From the NCBI RefSeq assembly GCF_003752155.1, contig NZ_RJVG01000006.1, positions 186,001-250,000 of the forward strand: DNA of 64,000 nucleotides, given 5' to 3'. The notes under the pieces were generated by a model, which did not search any database, was not told the DNA's origin, and saw nothing but the letters and a program-made list of their open reading frames with translations. Position numbers and translations under genes: made by a program. Below are positions 52,336 to 61,214 of this stretch, in pieces (position 1 is the stretch's first letter; each line of letters starts with the position of its first letter). Source of the stretch: Mobilisporobacter senegalensis. Its GTDB lineage: Bacteria > Bacillota > Clostridia > Lachnospirales > Lachnospiraceae.

Positions 52336-54756
52336 TTAATTAGAAATTAATTTCCATGAAGCATCAGATCCAGGTACAGATGTAGTCCACCATTGAGCCT
52401 CATAAATACTACCATTATAAGATACTAAATCTCCTCCTAAGTATGCATGACCCGGTATATAATCAGATGAACCATCTGGATTTGGGGTTACCTGAAGAGA
52501 CCAGGCAGCGGAAGTTTCCGGATTTTCCCCAAGTGTCCACCAATTGCATATATAGGTTTTACCATTATAAACAACTATATCACCTTTAACATAAACTTTA
52601 TTTGGGTCATATGTATCATTCGTTGGATTGTCTGCTTCTACAGTTATAATTCTGGAAATTGTTGTAGTTGCATTTTTACTGTCTGTTACTGAATAAATAA
52701 GTGTATATGTTCCCTCCCTAGAGGTATCCACAGTACCACTGACTGTGATTGCGGATGTCAGATTTCCATCTTCCTCATCCATTGCAGTAACTCCGGTAAG
52801 TGGATTAAAGATATCTCCTACCTTAATTGTAATATTACCTGCACCTGATATCACAGGCTTTGCATTATCGCCAGGATCAGGGTTCGTAGTATCATCACCA
52901 TATAATACCTGCCTGCTTATTTCTGATCCGCTTTTAATGATCCGCTGTGAAAGTTCGATACTTATAATATCTTCTAAAGTTGCCGGGCCTGTGGTGGCAA
53001 GTTTAAATGTACAGCTGCTTCCCTGACCAATTGTCTGGTTATCATAAACTGTTGCAAGATCAGCAACACCAATTCCATTTACATTGGTTACAGTTCCACT
53101 TCCATAACCTCCGGAACTAAAATTAGCGCCGCTCTTTGTCTTTATATAAATTTTAGGTAATTTAATCGTTTCTCCAGCAAGTTCAACCAGGCTCAGAACC
53201 TCTCCAGTTTCATTCTTTGCTGCATTATTTTTGATGGTGATTTCAAACCCTTTGGATGCTTGGTCACTGTATGGGGTAACCGTTACACTGGCATCAATAC
53301 TGGCTTTTCCAATTTCATACTCTGGAAGGGCGCCAGTTCCAAACAATGCATCTTTAATTGTTTTTGTTAATTCATCCTTTTTTGATGGATTTGAAGTAAC
53401 AGCATCCCCTGATGCAGCCCATGATATCATTCCGCCAAGATTATGATTTAATACATATGCTGCTTTTTCTCTGATAGAGCGCTGGTTATCATATGTAAAA
53501 AATGCTCCCGTATTAGTATCATAAAGATAAGGTGCTTTTGCCGCATCATCCCAATATTCTTTAAGACCTGGATATGCTGCTTTTAATTTCTGTAAAGATC
53601 CATAGTTCCATACACCACTACGGCGTCCGCCCTCTCCTGACTTAAGAGGAGCTTCATTCGCAGCACCCCGGGATGGTGTTTGATCCGCATCCTGTGTACA
53701 AACTTGTGCTTCACCAAATAGACCTGGTGTTGCCGGATTGCTGCCCATACTTACCTTTTCCCATCCTCTGGTATAGAAAGCAGAACCAATAACTATTTTA
53801 TTGGATGGTGCTCCTTTAGATAACAGATAAGAAACGGATGCATCTACTGATAACCCTGAGCCAGCATTTGGATCATTTGGATTTGTATACAATCCGGTAT
53901 GATGTCCACTGACAGAGTCCCATGCACCATGCAGATCATATGTCATGATATTTGCAAAATCTACAGTTTGGAACAAACGAGGAATATCAACACCTGCTTC
54001 CAGTTGTGATTTAGAAGCTGGAATAGCCACTGATAATTCGTAAGTACGATCTAATTGTTCCCCCTGTATATTTAATGCATTTTTTAAATCCTGCAGCAGA
54101 AGAATATAGTTCTCCTTATCTGCAGCAGTTGCAAGTGGAGTTCCTTCGTCATTTTGATTATCAACTTTATCTGCTTGACGAGGCAAAGCTGGATATTCCC
54201 AATCAATATCCACAAAATCCATATTAGTATATTTTATGAATTTCATGACATTTTCAACAAATCTGGCACGAGTTCCCGGATTTGCCGCTACAGTAGAAAA
54301 ATCACCGGACTTGGACCATCCACCAATAGACACCCCTATCCTCAGGTTTGGATTTGCTGCTCTTAATTCCTGTAATGCAGATAAAATACCGGCATTTGCT
54401 GCTCCCCACTGTACCTCAGCCATACCAACAGGTGCACCCACAGCCGCATCTTTATCCGTAAATATAAGATTTCCATTTGCATCAAAGTCTAAGAATGCAA
54501 AATTAAGATGGGTCAACTGATCTGCCGGGATTCCGCTTGGATAAAAGTTTCCTTGTCCTCCCCATATAGACCAGTCTCCATAGTACATTACATTTCGTAA
54601 TGTTCCATTTGACGGAGAAAAATCTGGTAAGTCCTTGCTTTGTGCTGATGCCAATACAGTTACTCCTGGTGTCAGAATTGTAGTTAATAGTAACGTTGTG
54701 GTTGTGATAACTGTTAATATCCGTTTCACATTGGTTGATAGCTTCTTACTTTTCAT
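52336..54756 (-). CDS. Secreted GH18 chitinase with Ig-like domain and two CBM5/12 chitin-binding domains
   Basis: An 806-residue exported enzyme: signal peptide (residues 1 to about 37, ending near VTVLASAQS), GH18 barrel (about 45-440) with RIGVSIGGWSKSGDF, the catalytic MDFVDIDWEYP, and NIMTYDLHGAWDSVSGHHTG; a beta-rich middle region; an Ig-like DUF5011-type domain (ISGAGNITIKVGDIFNPLTG, MDEEDGNLTS, GTYTLIYSVTD); and two C-terminal CBM5/12 modules (VYVKGDIVVYNGKTYICNWW and HAYLGGDLVSYNGSIYEAQW). It degrades insoluble chitin outside the cell and is the depolymerase of the cluster. AGGAGGAATAAG precedes the ATG. Confidence 0.95.
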   Translation of the reverse strand: MKSKKLSTNVKRILTVITTTTLLLTTILTPGVTVLASAQSKDLPDFSPSNGTLRNVMYYGDWSIWGGQGNFYPSGIPADQLTHLNFAFLDFDANGNLIFTDKDAAVGAPVGMAEVQWGAANAGILSALQELRAANPNLRIGVSIGGWSKSGDFSTVAANPGTRARFVENVMKFIKYTNMDFVDIDWEYPALPRQADKVDNQNDEGTPLATAADKENYILLLQDLKNALNIQGEQLDRTYELSVAIPASKSQLEAGVDIPRLFQTVDFANIMTYDLHGAWDSVSGHHTGLYTNPNDPNAGSGLSVDASVSYLLSKGAPSNKIVIGSAFYTRGWEKVSMGSNPATPGLFGEAQVCTQDADQTPSRGAANEAPLKSGEGGRRSGVWNYGSLQKLKAAYPGLKEYWDDAAKAPYLYDTNTGAFFTYDNQRSIREKAAYVLNHNLGGMISWAASGDAVTSNPSKKDELTKTIKDALFGTGALPEYEIGKASIDASVTVTPYSDQASKGFEITIKNNAAKNETGEVLSLVELAGETIKLPKIYIKTKSGANFSSGGYGSGTVTNVNGIGVADLATVYDNQTIGQGSSCTFKLATTGPATLEDIISIELSQRIIKSGSEISRQVLYGDDTTNPDPGDNAKPVISGAGNITIKVGDIFNPLTGVTAMDEEDGNLTSAITVSGTVDTSREGTYTLIYSVTDSKNATTTISRIITVEADNPTNDTYDPNKVYVKGDIVVYNGKTYICNWWTLGENPETSAAWSLQVTPNPDGSSDYIPGHAYLGGDLVSYNGSIYEAQWWTTSVPGSDASWKLISN

Positions 54757-55063
54757 CTTATTCCTCCTTTATATAGTTTTTGCATAGAATTGAGTATAAA
54801 TCATCCAATTTTTGTATTAAACTTGAAAATATAACCAATTCTATAACTCCATTTTGTCATATTTTGTAATTAAGTCAATCTCATCTCTTGCGATTATTTG
54901 TCTGCTTTTGTGCTCTTGTCCCAAGCTGGACTGATTTTATCAAAGGGTTTTGTTACGAATGTAGAATATACCGAAAAGAAACCATAAAGAGGCTTTTGCA
55001 AAAACATAAGATTCTCTATACATAAGAAGAAAAGTATATTTTGCAAAAGCCCCTTTATGGATT
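54757..55063 (-). terminator. Intergenic region with terminator of the phosphorylase-mutase operon
   Basis: The gap contains a near-perfect 21-bp stem with one mismatch: CATAAAG and GGCTTTTGCAAAA (54983-55003) pair with TTTTGCAAAAGCC and CTTTATG (55039-55059). A T-rich end follows on the minus strand. The remainder should hold the chitinase promoter; no consensus was picked out by eye. Confidence 0.85.
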
Positions 55064-56479
55064 TTATTTAATTTTTAAAAAGTCTTCAAATATTTCACAA
55101 ATAATTCTTGCATCATCTTTTCTTGGCATTTCACAAAAGATGCGAAGTAATGGTTCGGTTCCGGAAAATCTTGTTATGACCCAGCCACCATTTTTAAAAT
55201 ATATCTTGCAGCCATCAAGATAGGATATCTTTTCAATATCAAAAGGTAGCACCGGCAAGTATTTATCAATTAAAAGCACTTGATAGATATCTTCTTTTTT
55301 CTCCTGGCTGAATTTATAATCTCTTTCTTCCATATAGATCGATCCATACTCTTCTTCAATATCTTTTGCTATCTCAGAAAGTTTTTTACCAGTTAATGCT
55401 ATCATTTCTACTAAAAGTGCAGCTGCATAAATGCCATCTTTTCCTTTAATATGTCCGCGAACGGTAAGTCCGCCCGAGGATTCTCCACCAATAATTGCAT
55501 CTGTTTCATTCATTTTGGCTGAAATATGTTTAAATCCAACCGGAACTTCATAACATTTTTCTCCAAAACTATCGGCAACCTTATCTAACATATGAGTTGT
55601 AGCTATATTACGAACAACCGGTCCATGCCATCCTTTATATTTTACTAAATAATAATATAGTAATACTAAGATATCATTTGGATGTAAGAACCTTCCCGTA
55701 TCATCGATTACACCAATCCTGTCTGCATCACCGTCGGTAGCAATACCAATATCACAATTATGATCAATCACATAATTTTGCAGACTTCTTAATGTATGTA
55801 CGGATGGAGATGGTAATTTCCCTCCAAATAAAGTATCGTGTCTTTCATGTATTGTATATACATCACATCTGGCTGTTAAAAGAATTGTCTTCAGAGAAGT
55901 TTCACTCACCCCATACATAGGGTCTAAGGCAACTCTTAACCCTGTCTGTCTGATGGCCTGCATATCTACTGAATTGATAATATTATCTAAGTATTCATTC
56001 AGAGGATTGATTTCAACAATCAGCCCTCTGCAGAGTGCTTTTTCATATTCCATGGCTACGATAGAACAATCATCAATATTATTGATATACTCTTCAATAT
56101 CTCGCGTCTGTGTTTCATCTGCATCACGACCGCCATAAGTAAATACTTTTATCCCATTATAAATAGCTGGATTATGACTTGCAGTAATCATCATACCGTA
56201 ATGCATTCTATGATTTAAGACATAATACATTATTAATGGAGTTGGAGAAGAACGGTTAATTAAATAAGCCGTAATGCCTTCCGCAGCAAATATTTCTCCT
56301 GCCCATTTCATCGCTTCCTTAGAGAGAAATCTTCTATCATAGCCAAGAACGATGCCATTCTCAACGACTCCCTCATCCTGCATCTTTACTGCTAATGCCT
56401 TTGCAAGTTTTTGTATATTGTATTTGGTGAAATCTTCTCCGATTACGGCTCTCCAACCACCTGTACCAAATTTAATCAT
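55064..56479 (-). CDS. Phosphohexomutase (phosphoglucomutase/phosphomannomutase family)
   Basis: A 471-residue alpha-D-phosphohexomutase with all family loops: FGTGGWRAVIGEDF at the start, the phosphoserine loop MITASHNPAIYNG (Ser about residue 101), the metal loop IATDGDADRIGVIDD, the sugar-binding GGESSGGLTVRG, and the phosphate loop TRFSGTEPLLRIF. It lies 25 bases after the diacetylchitobiose phosphorylase gene, so it most likely converts GlcNAc-1-P into GlcNAc-6-P for NagA; glucose-1-P conversion is the alternative. AAGGGGCATTAAA precedes the ATG. Confidence 0.9.
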   Translation of the reverse strand: MIKFGTGGWRAVIGEDFTKYNIQKLAKALAVKMQDEGVVENGIVLGYDRRFLSKEAMKWAGEIFAAEGITAYLINRSSPTPLIMYYVLNHRMHYGMMITASHNPAIYNGIKVFTYGGRDADETQTRDIEEYINNIDDCSIVAMEYEKALCRGLIVEINPLNEYLDNIINSVDMQAIRQTGLRVALDPMYGVSETSLKTILLTARCDVYTIHERHDTLFGGKLPSPSVHTLRSLQNYVIDHNCDIGIATDGDADRIGVIDDTGRFLHPNDILVLLYYYLVKYKGWHGPVVRNIATTHMLDKVADSFGEKCYEVPVGFKHISAKMNETDAIIGGESSGGLTVRGHIKGKDGIYAAALLVEMIALTGKKLSEIAKDIEEEYGSIYMEERDYKFSQEKKEDIYQVLLIDKYLPVLPFDIEKISYLDGCKIYFKNGGWVITRFSGTEPLLRIFCEMPRKDDARIICEIFEDFLKIK

Positions 56480-56504
56480 TTTAATGCCCCTTTCGATCTG
56501 CTGC

Positions 56505-58895
56505 TTAACCCATGATTACGGTAATATCATTTTCACTGCCTTCTGGCTGCACTGGTATCTCTCTTACTGTTTTACCGTTAAGTTGTATCTCTTTTATACC
56601 CTTCATGACGGAATCTGGATTCTGAACATGAATGCGATAGGATGCACCTCTCCATTCACGGTGAACCTGAAATTCATTCCAATCAGAAGGAATACATGGG
56701 TCAATGATCAAAGAGTCTAACCCTGGCCTGATTCCTAGTATATAACGTGTGGCTGAAAAGTATGCCCATCCTCCGGTTCCTGTCATAAATGGATGCCTTG
56801 CCCTTCCAAAGGCTGTATGGTCTTTCCCCATTATAAACTGACAATACGAATATGGTTCTGCTTCCCTTATTTCAATTAAATCATTCTGATTATATGGACT
56901 TAGTGCATCATAAAATTTCATGGCACGATCTCCACGTCCTAATACACATTCTGCTGCCCATGCCCATGGATTGGGATGACTAAAGACCGCTCCATTTTCT
57001 TTTAACCCTGGATATACCCTTGTCACAAATCCTATATCATCATCCGGAACTGTATACGATGGTCCGTTTAACATGATTCCATAAGGTGTATAAAGATATT
57101 TGTCGATAGAATCCATCGCCTTCTTACCTTTTTCCTCTGATGCGGCCCCGGATAATACTGCCCATGCATTGGATTCCAGATGAATCTTACCTTCCTTATC
57201 TTCACTTGTTCCAATTTTTTTACCATTCTTTGTAATACCCCGGATATACCAGTCTTTATCCCAAAGTTCTTCATCACATACTTTCTTGACTTTCGTCTGC
57301 ATTGCTGTATATTTCTTAACATCCTCTTCTTTTCCAAGGTAACTTGCAAGTTCCAGAAAATTTCCTAATGCCCAGTAATGTAAGAAAGAAACCATTGCGC
57401 TTTCTCCGCCGCCAAGATTTAAACAGTCATTCCAGTCTGCTCTAAGCCCTTTGCAGATACCGGTTTTCCCTACCTGTTCATTAGAGAAATCAAGTATTTT
57501 TGTCATATGTTCATAAACCGTTCCACTACCACCATCTGCATAGGTTATTACTTCATCTATAAAGGAAAATTCTCCGGTTTCTTTTACATATTCTACTATT
57601 GAACTTACTAACCAAAGAGCATCATCGGAACATGCATCTTTTATTCCATGAATCATATCGTCCTTATTTGGTGTTGGAATTACCGTAGGAGATTTAAATG
57701 GTTTTACAGTATTATCAGGATCAAACCATTCCGGCTGGAATAAATGTAAACCGTATCCTGTTGAAACCAAGCCGCGAAGTAATTCTACCAGTCTTTGGCG
57801 GCATTTGGATGGATTGGAATGAGGCACTGTCATTGCATCCTGTGCCGTATCTCTGTATCCCAGTCCAGTTCTTCCTCCTACTTCTATAAAAGAAGCAAAT
57901 CTTGAGAACATAACATTAATCTCTGCCTGATAAAGTGTCCATGTATTGATTAATGTGTTCATACCCTCATTTGGAGTACTTATCTGTAATTTATCTATTT
58001 TGAGCTTCCAATAATCTGCCAATTGCTTCAATCCATTATCTACATTATTTAGATTGGAATACTTTTCGCGGATCTTTCTGCCTTCTGCTCTGTTTCCTTC
58101 TCCCAGTAAATATATTAATCTTACTTCTTCCCCTGGTTGGAGGATTAACTTCTTATGTAAAGAACCACAATGATTATTCCCTTTCTCAAAACTGGAATTA
58201 CATTGGCCTTTTTCTACTGCAGCAGGATTATCTTCCGTTCGATACAGCCCTATAAATTTATCTCTTAAACAATCAAATCCATCTGGTTCAAAATTAGATG
58301 TAAAATACTGATAACCAAACTCTTCATAGAACAAATCGTGCTCAATAATACCATCTTCATAAGACGAACCGGCAGCATAATTACTCATCTGAAAATTACG
58401 ATTATCCATATCAATATGATGATAGGAAAATTCTAAATAGGAAAAAGTACTTAATCTTCTTGGTCTGGTTCCATTATTCTTAATCTTCACATCCCAAATT
58501 TCCACCGGATCATCTATTGGAATAAATAAGGTCTGTTCTGCTTTAATATCACTGTATTCACAGGAGTACTTCGTATAAGATAATCCATGGCGGCATTCAT
58601 AATTTGCATCTTCCAGGGATTTTCCTACCGGCTGCCAGGATACACTCCAATAATCCTCCGTTTCATCATCTCTTATATAGACATAATGTCCCGGCCTATC
58701 CATCGGAATACTATTTGCTCGAAAACGGGTGATTCTATGATATTCCGGAGATTTATAAAAAATATATCCTCCAGCTGTATGATTTACTACCCCACACATG
58801 TCCTTCACCCCAAGATAATTCGTCCATGATGTAGGCAGATCTACTTTCTCTATCACATATTCTCTTCTTTCATTGTCAAAATAGCCATACTTCAT
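56505..58895 (-). CDS. chbP: GH94 N,N'-diacetylchitobiose phosphorylase
   Basis: A 796-residue GH94 phosphorylase. Length and sequence (MKYGYFDNERREYVIEKVDL, SRFASFIEVGGRTGLGYRDT, QDAMTVPHSNPSKCRQRLVE, GICKGLRADWNDCLNLGGGE with the catalytic Asp about residue 490, GENGAVFSHPNPWAWAAE-like segment) agree closely with my memory of Vibrio ChbP rather than cellobiose phosphorylase. It splits (GlcNAc)2 with phosphate into GlcNAc-1-P and GlcNAc in the cytoplasm, saving an ATP. It is first in an operon with the phosphohexomutase. Family is firm; substrate rests on similarity and on the chitin context. AGGAGGTG is about ten bases upstream. Confidence 0.9.
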   Translation of the reverse strand: MKYGYFDNERREYVIEKVDLPTSWTNYLGVKDMCGVVNHTAGGYIFYKSPEYHRITRFRANSIPMDRPGHYVYIRDDETEDYWSVSWQPVGKSLEDANYECRHGLSYTKYSCEYSDIKAEQTLFIPIDDPVEIWDVKIKNNGTRPRRLSTFSYLEFSYHHIDMDNRNFQMSNYAAGSSYEDGIIEHDLFYEEFGYQYFTSNFEPDGFDCLRDKFIGLYRTEDNPAAVEKGQCNSSFEKGNNHCGSLHKKLILQPGEEVRLIYLLGEGNRAEGRKIREKYSNLNNVDNGLKQLADYWKLKIDKLQISTPNEGMNTLINTWTLYQAEINVMFSRFASFIEVGGRTGLGYRDTAQDAMTVPHSNPSKCRQRLVELLRGLVSTGYGLHLFQPEWFDPDNTVKPFKSPTVIPTPNKDDMIHGIKDACSDDALWLVSSIVEYVKETGEFSFIDEVITYADGGSGTVYEHMTKILDFSNEQVGKTGICKGLRADWNDCLNLGGGESAMVSFLHYWALGNFLELASYLGKEEDVKKYTAMQTKVKKVCDEELWDKDWYIRGITKNGKKIGTSEDKEGKIHLESNAWAVLSGAASEEKGKKAMDSIDKYLYTPYGIMLNGPSYTVPDDDIGFVTRVYPGLKENGAVFSHPNPWAWAAECVLGRGDRAMKFYDALSPYNQNDLIEIREAEPYSYCQFIMGKDHTAFGRARHPFMTGTGGWAYFSATRYILGIRPGLDSLIIDPCIPSDWNEFQVHREWRGASYRIHVQNPDSVMKGIKEIQLNGKTVREIPVQPEGSENDITVIMG

Positions 58896-59111
58896 ATGTA
58901 ACTACACCTCCTAGATTGTTTATTTTTATTATAAACATTCCAATTTATGATAGGTATTGCTAGGAGTGTGAATATTTGTTTATTATTGTCCTAAAAATTG
59001 AAGCTATGTTTTAAATGAATGTTGAAAATTGATATATTATTGTCGGCATGCTATAATTAAGCCATATATGCGGGCTTGAAGAGCATATTATATATATCTG
59101 GAGGTTGTAAA

Positions 59112-59141
59112 ATGATCGTTTCAATTAAGTTAGCCTTCTAA
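59112..59141 (+). CDS. cat leader peptide MIVSIKLAF
   Basis: A nine-codon frame with its own ribosome site (GGAGG about eight bases before the ATG) ends inside the 5' arm of the hairpin that hides the chloramphenicol acetyltransferase ribosome site. This is the arrangement of inducible cat genes, where a ribosome stalled on the leader opens the hairpin. The sequence MIVSIKLAF does not match the leader peptides of cat-86 or pC194 type that I recall. Confidence 0.75.
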   Translation: MIVSIKLAF

Positions 59142-59169
59142 AATAAGATAACAAAACTTTTTAGGAGGC
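59133..59169 (+). promoter_or_regulatory. Translational attenuator hairpin of cat
   Basis: GCCTTCTAAAA (59133-59143) pairs with TTTTAGGAGGC (59159-59169) over 11 bp with one G-U wobble. The 3' arm contains the AGGAGG of cat, so translation should be blocked until the 5' arm is covered by a ribosome on the leader peptide. Confidence 0.8.
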
Positions 59170-59176
59170 CAAGATT

Positions 59177-59836
59177 ATGAAATTTAATTTAATAGATATT
59201 GAGCATTGGAGCAGAAAGCCATACTTTGAACACTATTTGAATTCCGTTAGGTGTACCTACAGTATGACAACAAATATAGACATAACAAATTTGTTGAATG
59301 ATATCAAACTTAAAAAACTTAAATTGTATCCAACACTTATTTATATCATAGCAACTGTGGTTAATAGTCATAAGGAATTCCGTACTTGTTTTGATGAAAA
59401 TGGCAATTTAGGCTACTGGGATAGTATGAGTCCGAGTTACACTATCTTTCATAAGGAAAATGAAACATTTTCAAGTATCTGGACAGAGTATCACGAAAGT
59501 TTTTCATATTTTTACAGAGGGTATCTTGATGATATGGAGAACTACGAAGGCATTATGAAATTTGCTCCGAAATTAAATGAGCCAGCCAATACATTCCCTG
59601 TATCCAGTATCCCATGGGTGAGTTTTACCGGATTTAATCTAAATGTGTACAATGATGGAAAGTATTTAATTCCTATTTTCACTATGGGCAAATACTTTGA
59701 GCAAAATAATAAAATATTTATTCCTATATCCATACAGGTACATCATGCAGTTTGTGATGGTTACCATATCAGCAGATTTATTAATGAAGTACAAGAATTA
59801 TCATTAAATACTCAGGAATGGTTAAGACATAAATAG
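59177..59836 (+). CDS. cat: Chloramphenicol acetyltransferase, type A
   Basis: A 219-residue classical CAT of the trimeric type. Signatures: MKFNLIDIEHWSRKPYFEHY, FPVSSIPWVSFTGFNLNV and the catalytic VHHAVCDGYHISRF near residue 190. It transfers an acetyl group from acetyl-CoA to chloramphenicol O3. A leader peptide and an anti-ribosome-site hairpin upstream predict inducible expression. Whether this copy has chloramphenicol as its true substrate is not provable from sequence, but all key motifs are intact. The GC content is low like its neighbours, and no transposase is next to it. Confidence 0.93.
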   Translation: MKFNLIDIEHWSRKPYFEHYLNSVRCTYSMTTNIDITNLLNDIKLKKLKLYPTLIYIIATVVNSHKEFRTCFDENGNLGYWDSMSPSYTIFHKENETFSSIWTEYHESFSYFYRGYLDDMENYEGIMKFAPKLNEPANTFPVSSIPWVSFTGFNLNVYNDGKYLIPIFTMGKYFEQNNKIFIPISIQVHHAVCDGYHISRFINEVQELSLNTQEWLRHK

Positions 59837-59884
59837 GAATATTAGATAGTTATAGTTAGAATGTATTATTCTTATACAACAAAA

Positions 59885-59910
59885 CAAGGGAAGTCAAATG
59901 GCTTCCCTTG
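59885..59910. terminator. Terminator between cat and the membrane protein gene
   Basis: CAAGGGAAG pairs with CTTCCCTTG (59885-59893 with 59902-59910). The T-run is clear on the minus strand (TTTTGTTG), so it mainly serves the gene ending at 59992 and possibly cat. Confidence 0.8.
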
Positions 59911-59991
59911 AAAATTGATAAATTTGCAACATTATTCTAAAACATAACCTTTAAAGATAATTAATCATATTCCTTCATAAGTAAAGTTTCC

Positions 59992-60462
59992 CTATTCGCT
60001 GAAAAAACCGCTTCTTATCTGTAATAATTCATCTAGAACCGATTTATAAACGATTATTATATGGGCATCAATATAGCAGAATTTATTTACCACAAACTCA
60101 TAAGTTTTATAAATGAAAGTCATGCTCATTAAGAATAAACCAGCTATTGTTATAATAAGTTGAAGATCTAAACTTACTAAGAATAAAGCACCAACGAGAT
60201 AAAAAATTAATATAAAAATATAATTTTTGCTAATCCGTAATGCCATATACATAGCATCTGATAATCTTTCCATTCTCTTTTTTAATTGTATAACATCTAT
60301 ATCTTTTAATTCTTCATATATGTCATTGAAAATTTCTTCATTATTTAAATTTTTATAATCATACGTCTTATCGATCACTTTCTTTTGATAGATATAAAAG
60401 TATTTATGATACTTACTTTCTCCAAATTCTTTGCTGATTAACTTTTGAAACACGCTAGCCAT
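59992..60462 (-). CDS. Unknown two-span membrane protein
   Basis: A 156-residue protein with a charged, helical N-terminal half (FQKLISKEFGESKYHKYF, then EEIFNDIYEELKDIDVIQLK) and two adjacent hydrophobic spans (YIFILIFYLVGALFLVSLDL and LIITIAGLFLMSMTFIY), followed by a short soluble tail. No family is recognised. The ATG at 60462 follows AAGG/GGTG; an in-frame TTG four codons upstream also exists. It lies alone between cat and the repeat element. Confidence 0.6.
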   Translation of the reverse strand: MASVFQKLISKEFGESKYHKYFYIYQKKVIDKTYDYKNLNNEEIFNDIYEELKDIDVIQLKKRMERLSDAMYMALRISKNYIFILIFYLVGALFLVSLDLQLIITIAGLFLMSMTFIYKTYEFVVNKFCYIDAHIIIVYKSVLDELLQIRSGFFSE

Positions 60463-60640
60463 ATTTTTCACCAACCTTTATCATTAAAGGCATTTTAAAT
60501 TAAAAAATAATAATAGTCAATTTTGTAAAAACTATTATTAAATTAATGCCTATTATTATTATATTATGGATTTAAACTAATGAAACAATGATAGCAATAT
60601 TTGGTTCAATAAGTTTTAACTTTATTTTTTAAAAATTGTC

Positions 60641-60963
60641 ACAGTTCAGCCATAAGCAAGCTTTTTCCTGCTCTTCTTATCATACAAGAACTTATTACTG
60701 TTCAGCCATAAGCTCGATTTCGCTTCGCTTCATCTCGCTTGGGCAGAACGCCCTATAAATCTTCAATCAAATGTGCATACAAAAGCAAGCTTTTTCCTGC
60801 TCTTCTTATAATACAAGAACTTATTACAGTTCAGCCATAAGCTCGATTTCGCTTCGCTTCATCTCGCTTAGGCAGAGCGCCTTATAAATCTTCAATCAAA
60901 TGTGCATACAAAAGCAAGCTTTTTTCCTGCACATTTGATTGAAGATTTGCATGGCTGAACTGT
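60641..60963. mobile_element. MITE-like element with 13-bp terminal inverted repeats and internal tandem repeats
   Basis: The ends ACAGTTCAGCCAT (60641-60653) and ATGGCTGAACTGT (60951-60963) are perfect inverted repeats 323 bp apart. Inside, a 129-bp unit is tandemly repeated; markers such as GCAAGCTTTTTCCTG occur at 60656, 60785 and 60914. Near the right end a perfect 21-bp inverted repeat (60886-60906 with 60928-60948, core CTTCAATCAAATGTGCA) makes a large hairpin. No coding capacity for a transposase and no clear target duplication were seen. A 26-bp part recurs at 31698-31723. Confidence 0.75.
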
Positions 60964-61103
60964 AATTAAAATTCACAAACTGTTCATAATTTATCCATAC
61001 TATAATCATATCTTTTGTTTATAATAAACTCATAGTAATCATAAAACTAAATTGATTGCTTGGCACATTAACATCGTTAGCGAGATAATTTTTTTCATAA
61101 ATT
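60964..61103 (+). other. Non-coding stretch before the tandem terminators
   Basis: No frame with a ribosome site is seen. A TATAAT lies at 61001-61006 without a good -35. Because two terminators follow in the plus direction and no plus-strand gene ends here, a small non-coding transcript is possible. Confidence 0.3.
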
Positions 61104-61139
61104 AGCCTAGCAGTTACCCCTTTCCCCAACTGCTAGGCT
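61104..61139 (+). terminator. Strong terminator-type hairpin
   Basis: AGCCTAGCAGTT pairs perfectly with AACTGCTAGGCT (61104-61115 with 61128-61139). A pyrimidine-rich tract with TTTTTT follows about ten bases on. Confidence 0.75.
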
Positions 61140-61165
61140 TCTCCTCTGCCTTTTTTATTAAAAAT

Positions 61166-61192
61166 CCCTCGGATAAAACCGAGGGGTTTTTT
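61166..61192. terminator. Bidirectional terminator of the 26-codon ORF
   Basis: CCCTCGG and CCGAGGG (61166-61172 with 61179-61185) with TTTTTT on the plus side and ATTTTTAAT on the minus side. In the minus direction it ends the small ORF at 61215-61295. Confidence 0.85.
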
Positions 61193-61214
61193 GTGATTCG
61201 TAGAAAACTCTTTA

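Noticed and set aside
60641-60930. CRISPR array
   Set aside because: The repeats are 129-bp tandem units without 25-37 bp repeat/spacer alternation, and no cas gene is present.
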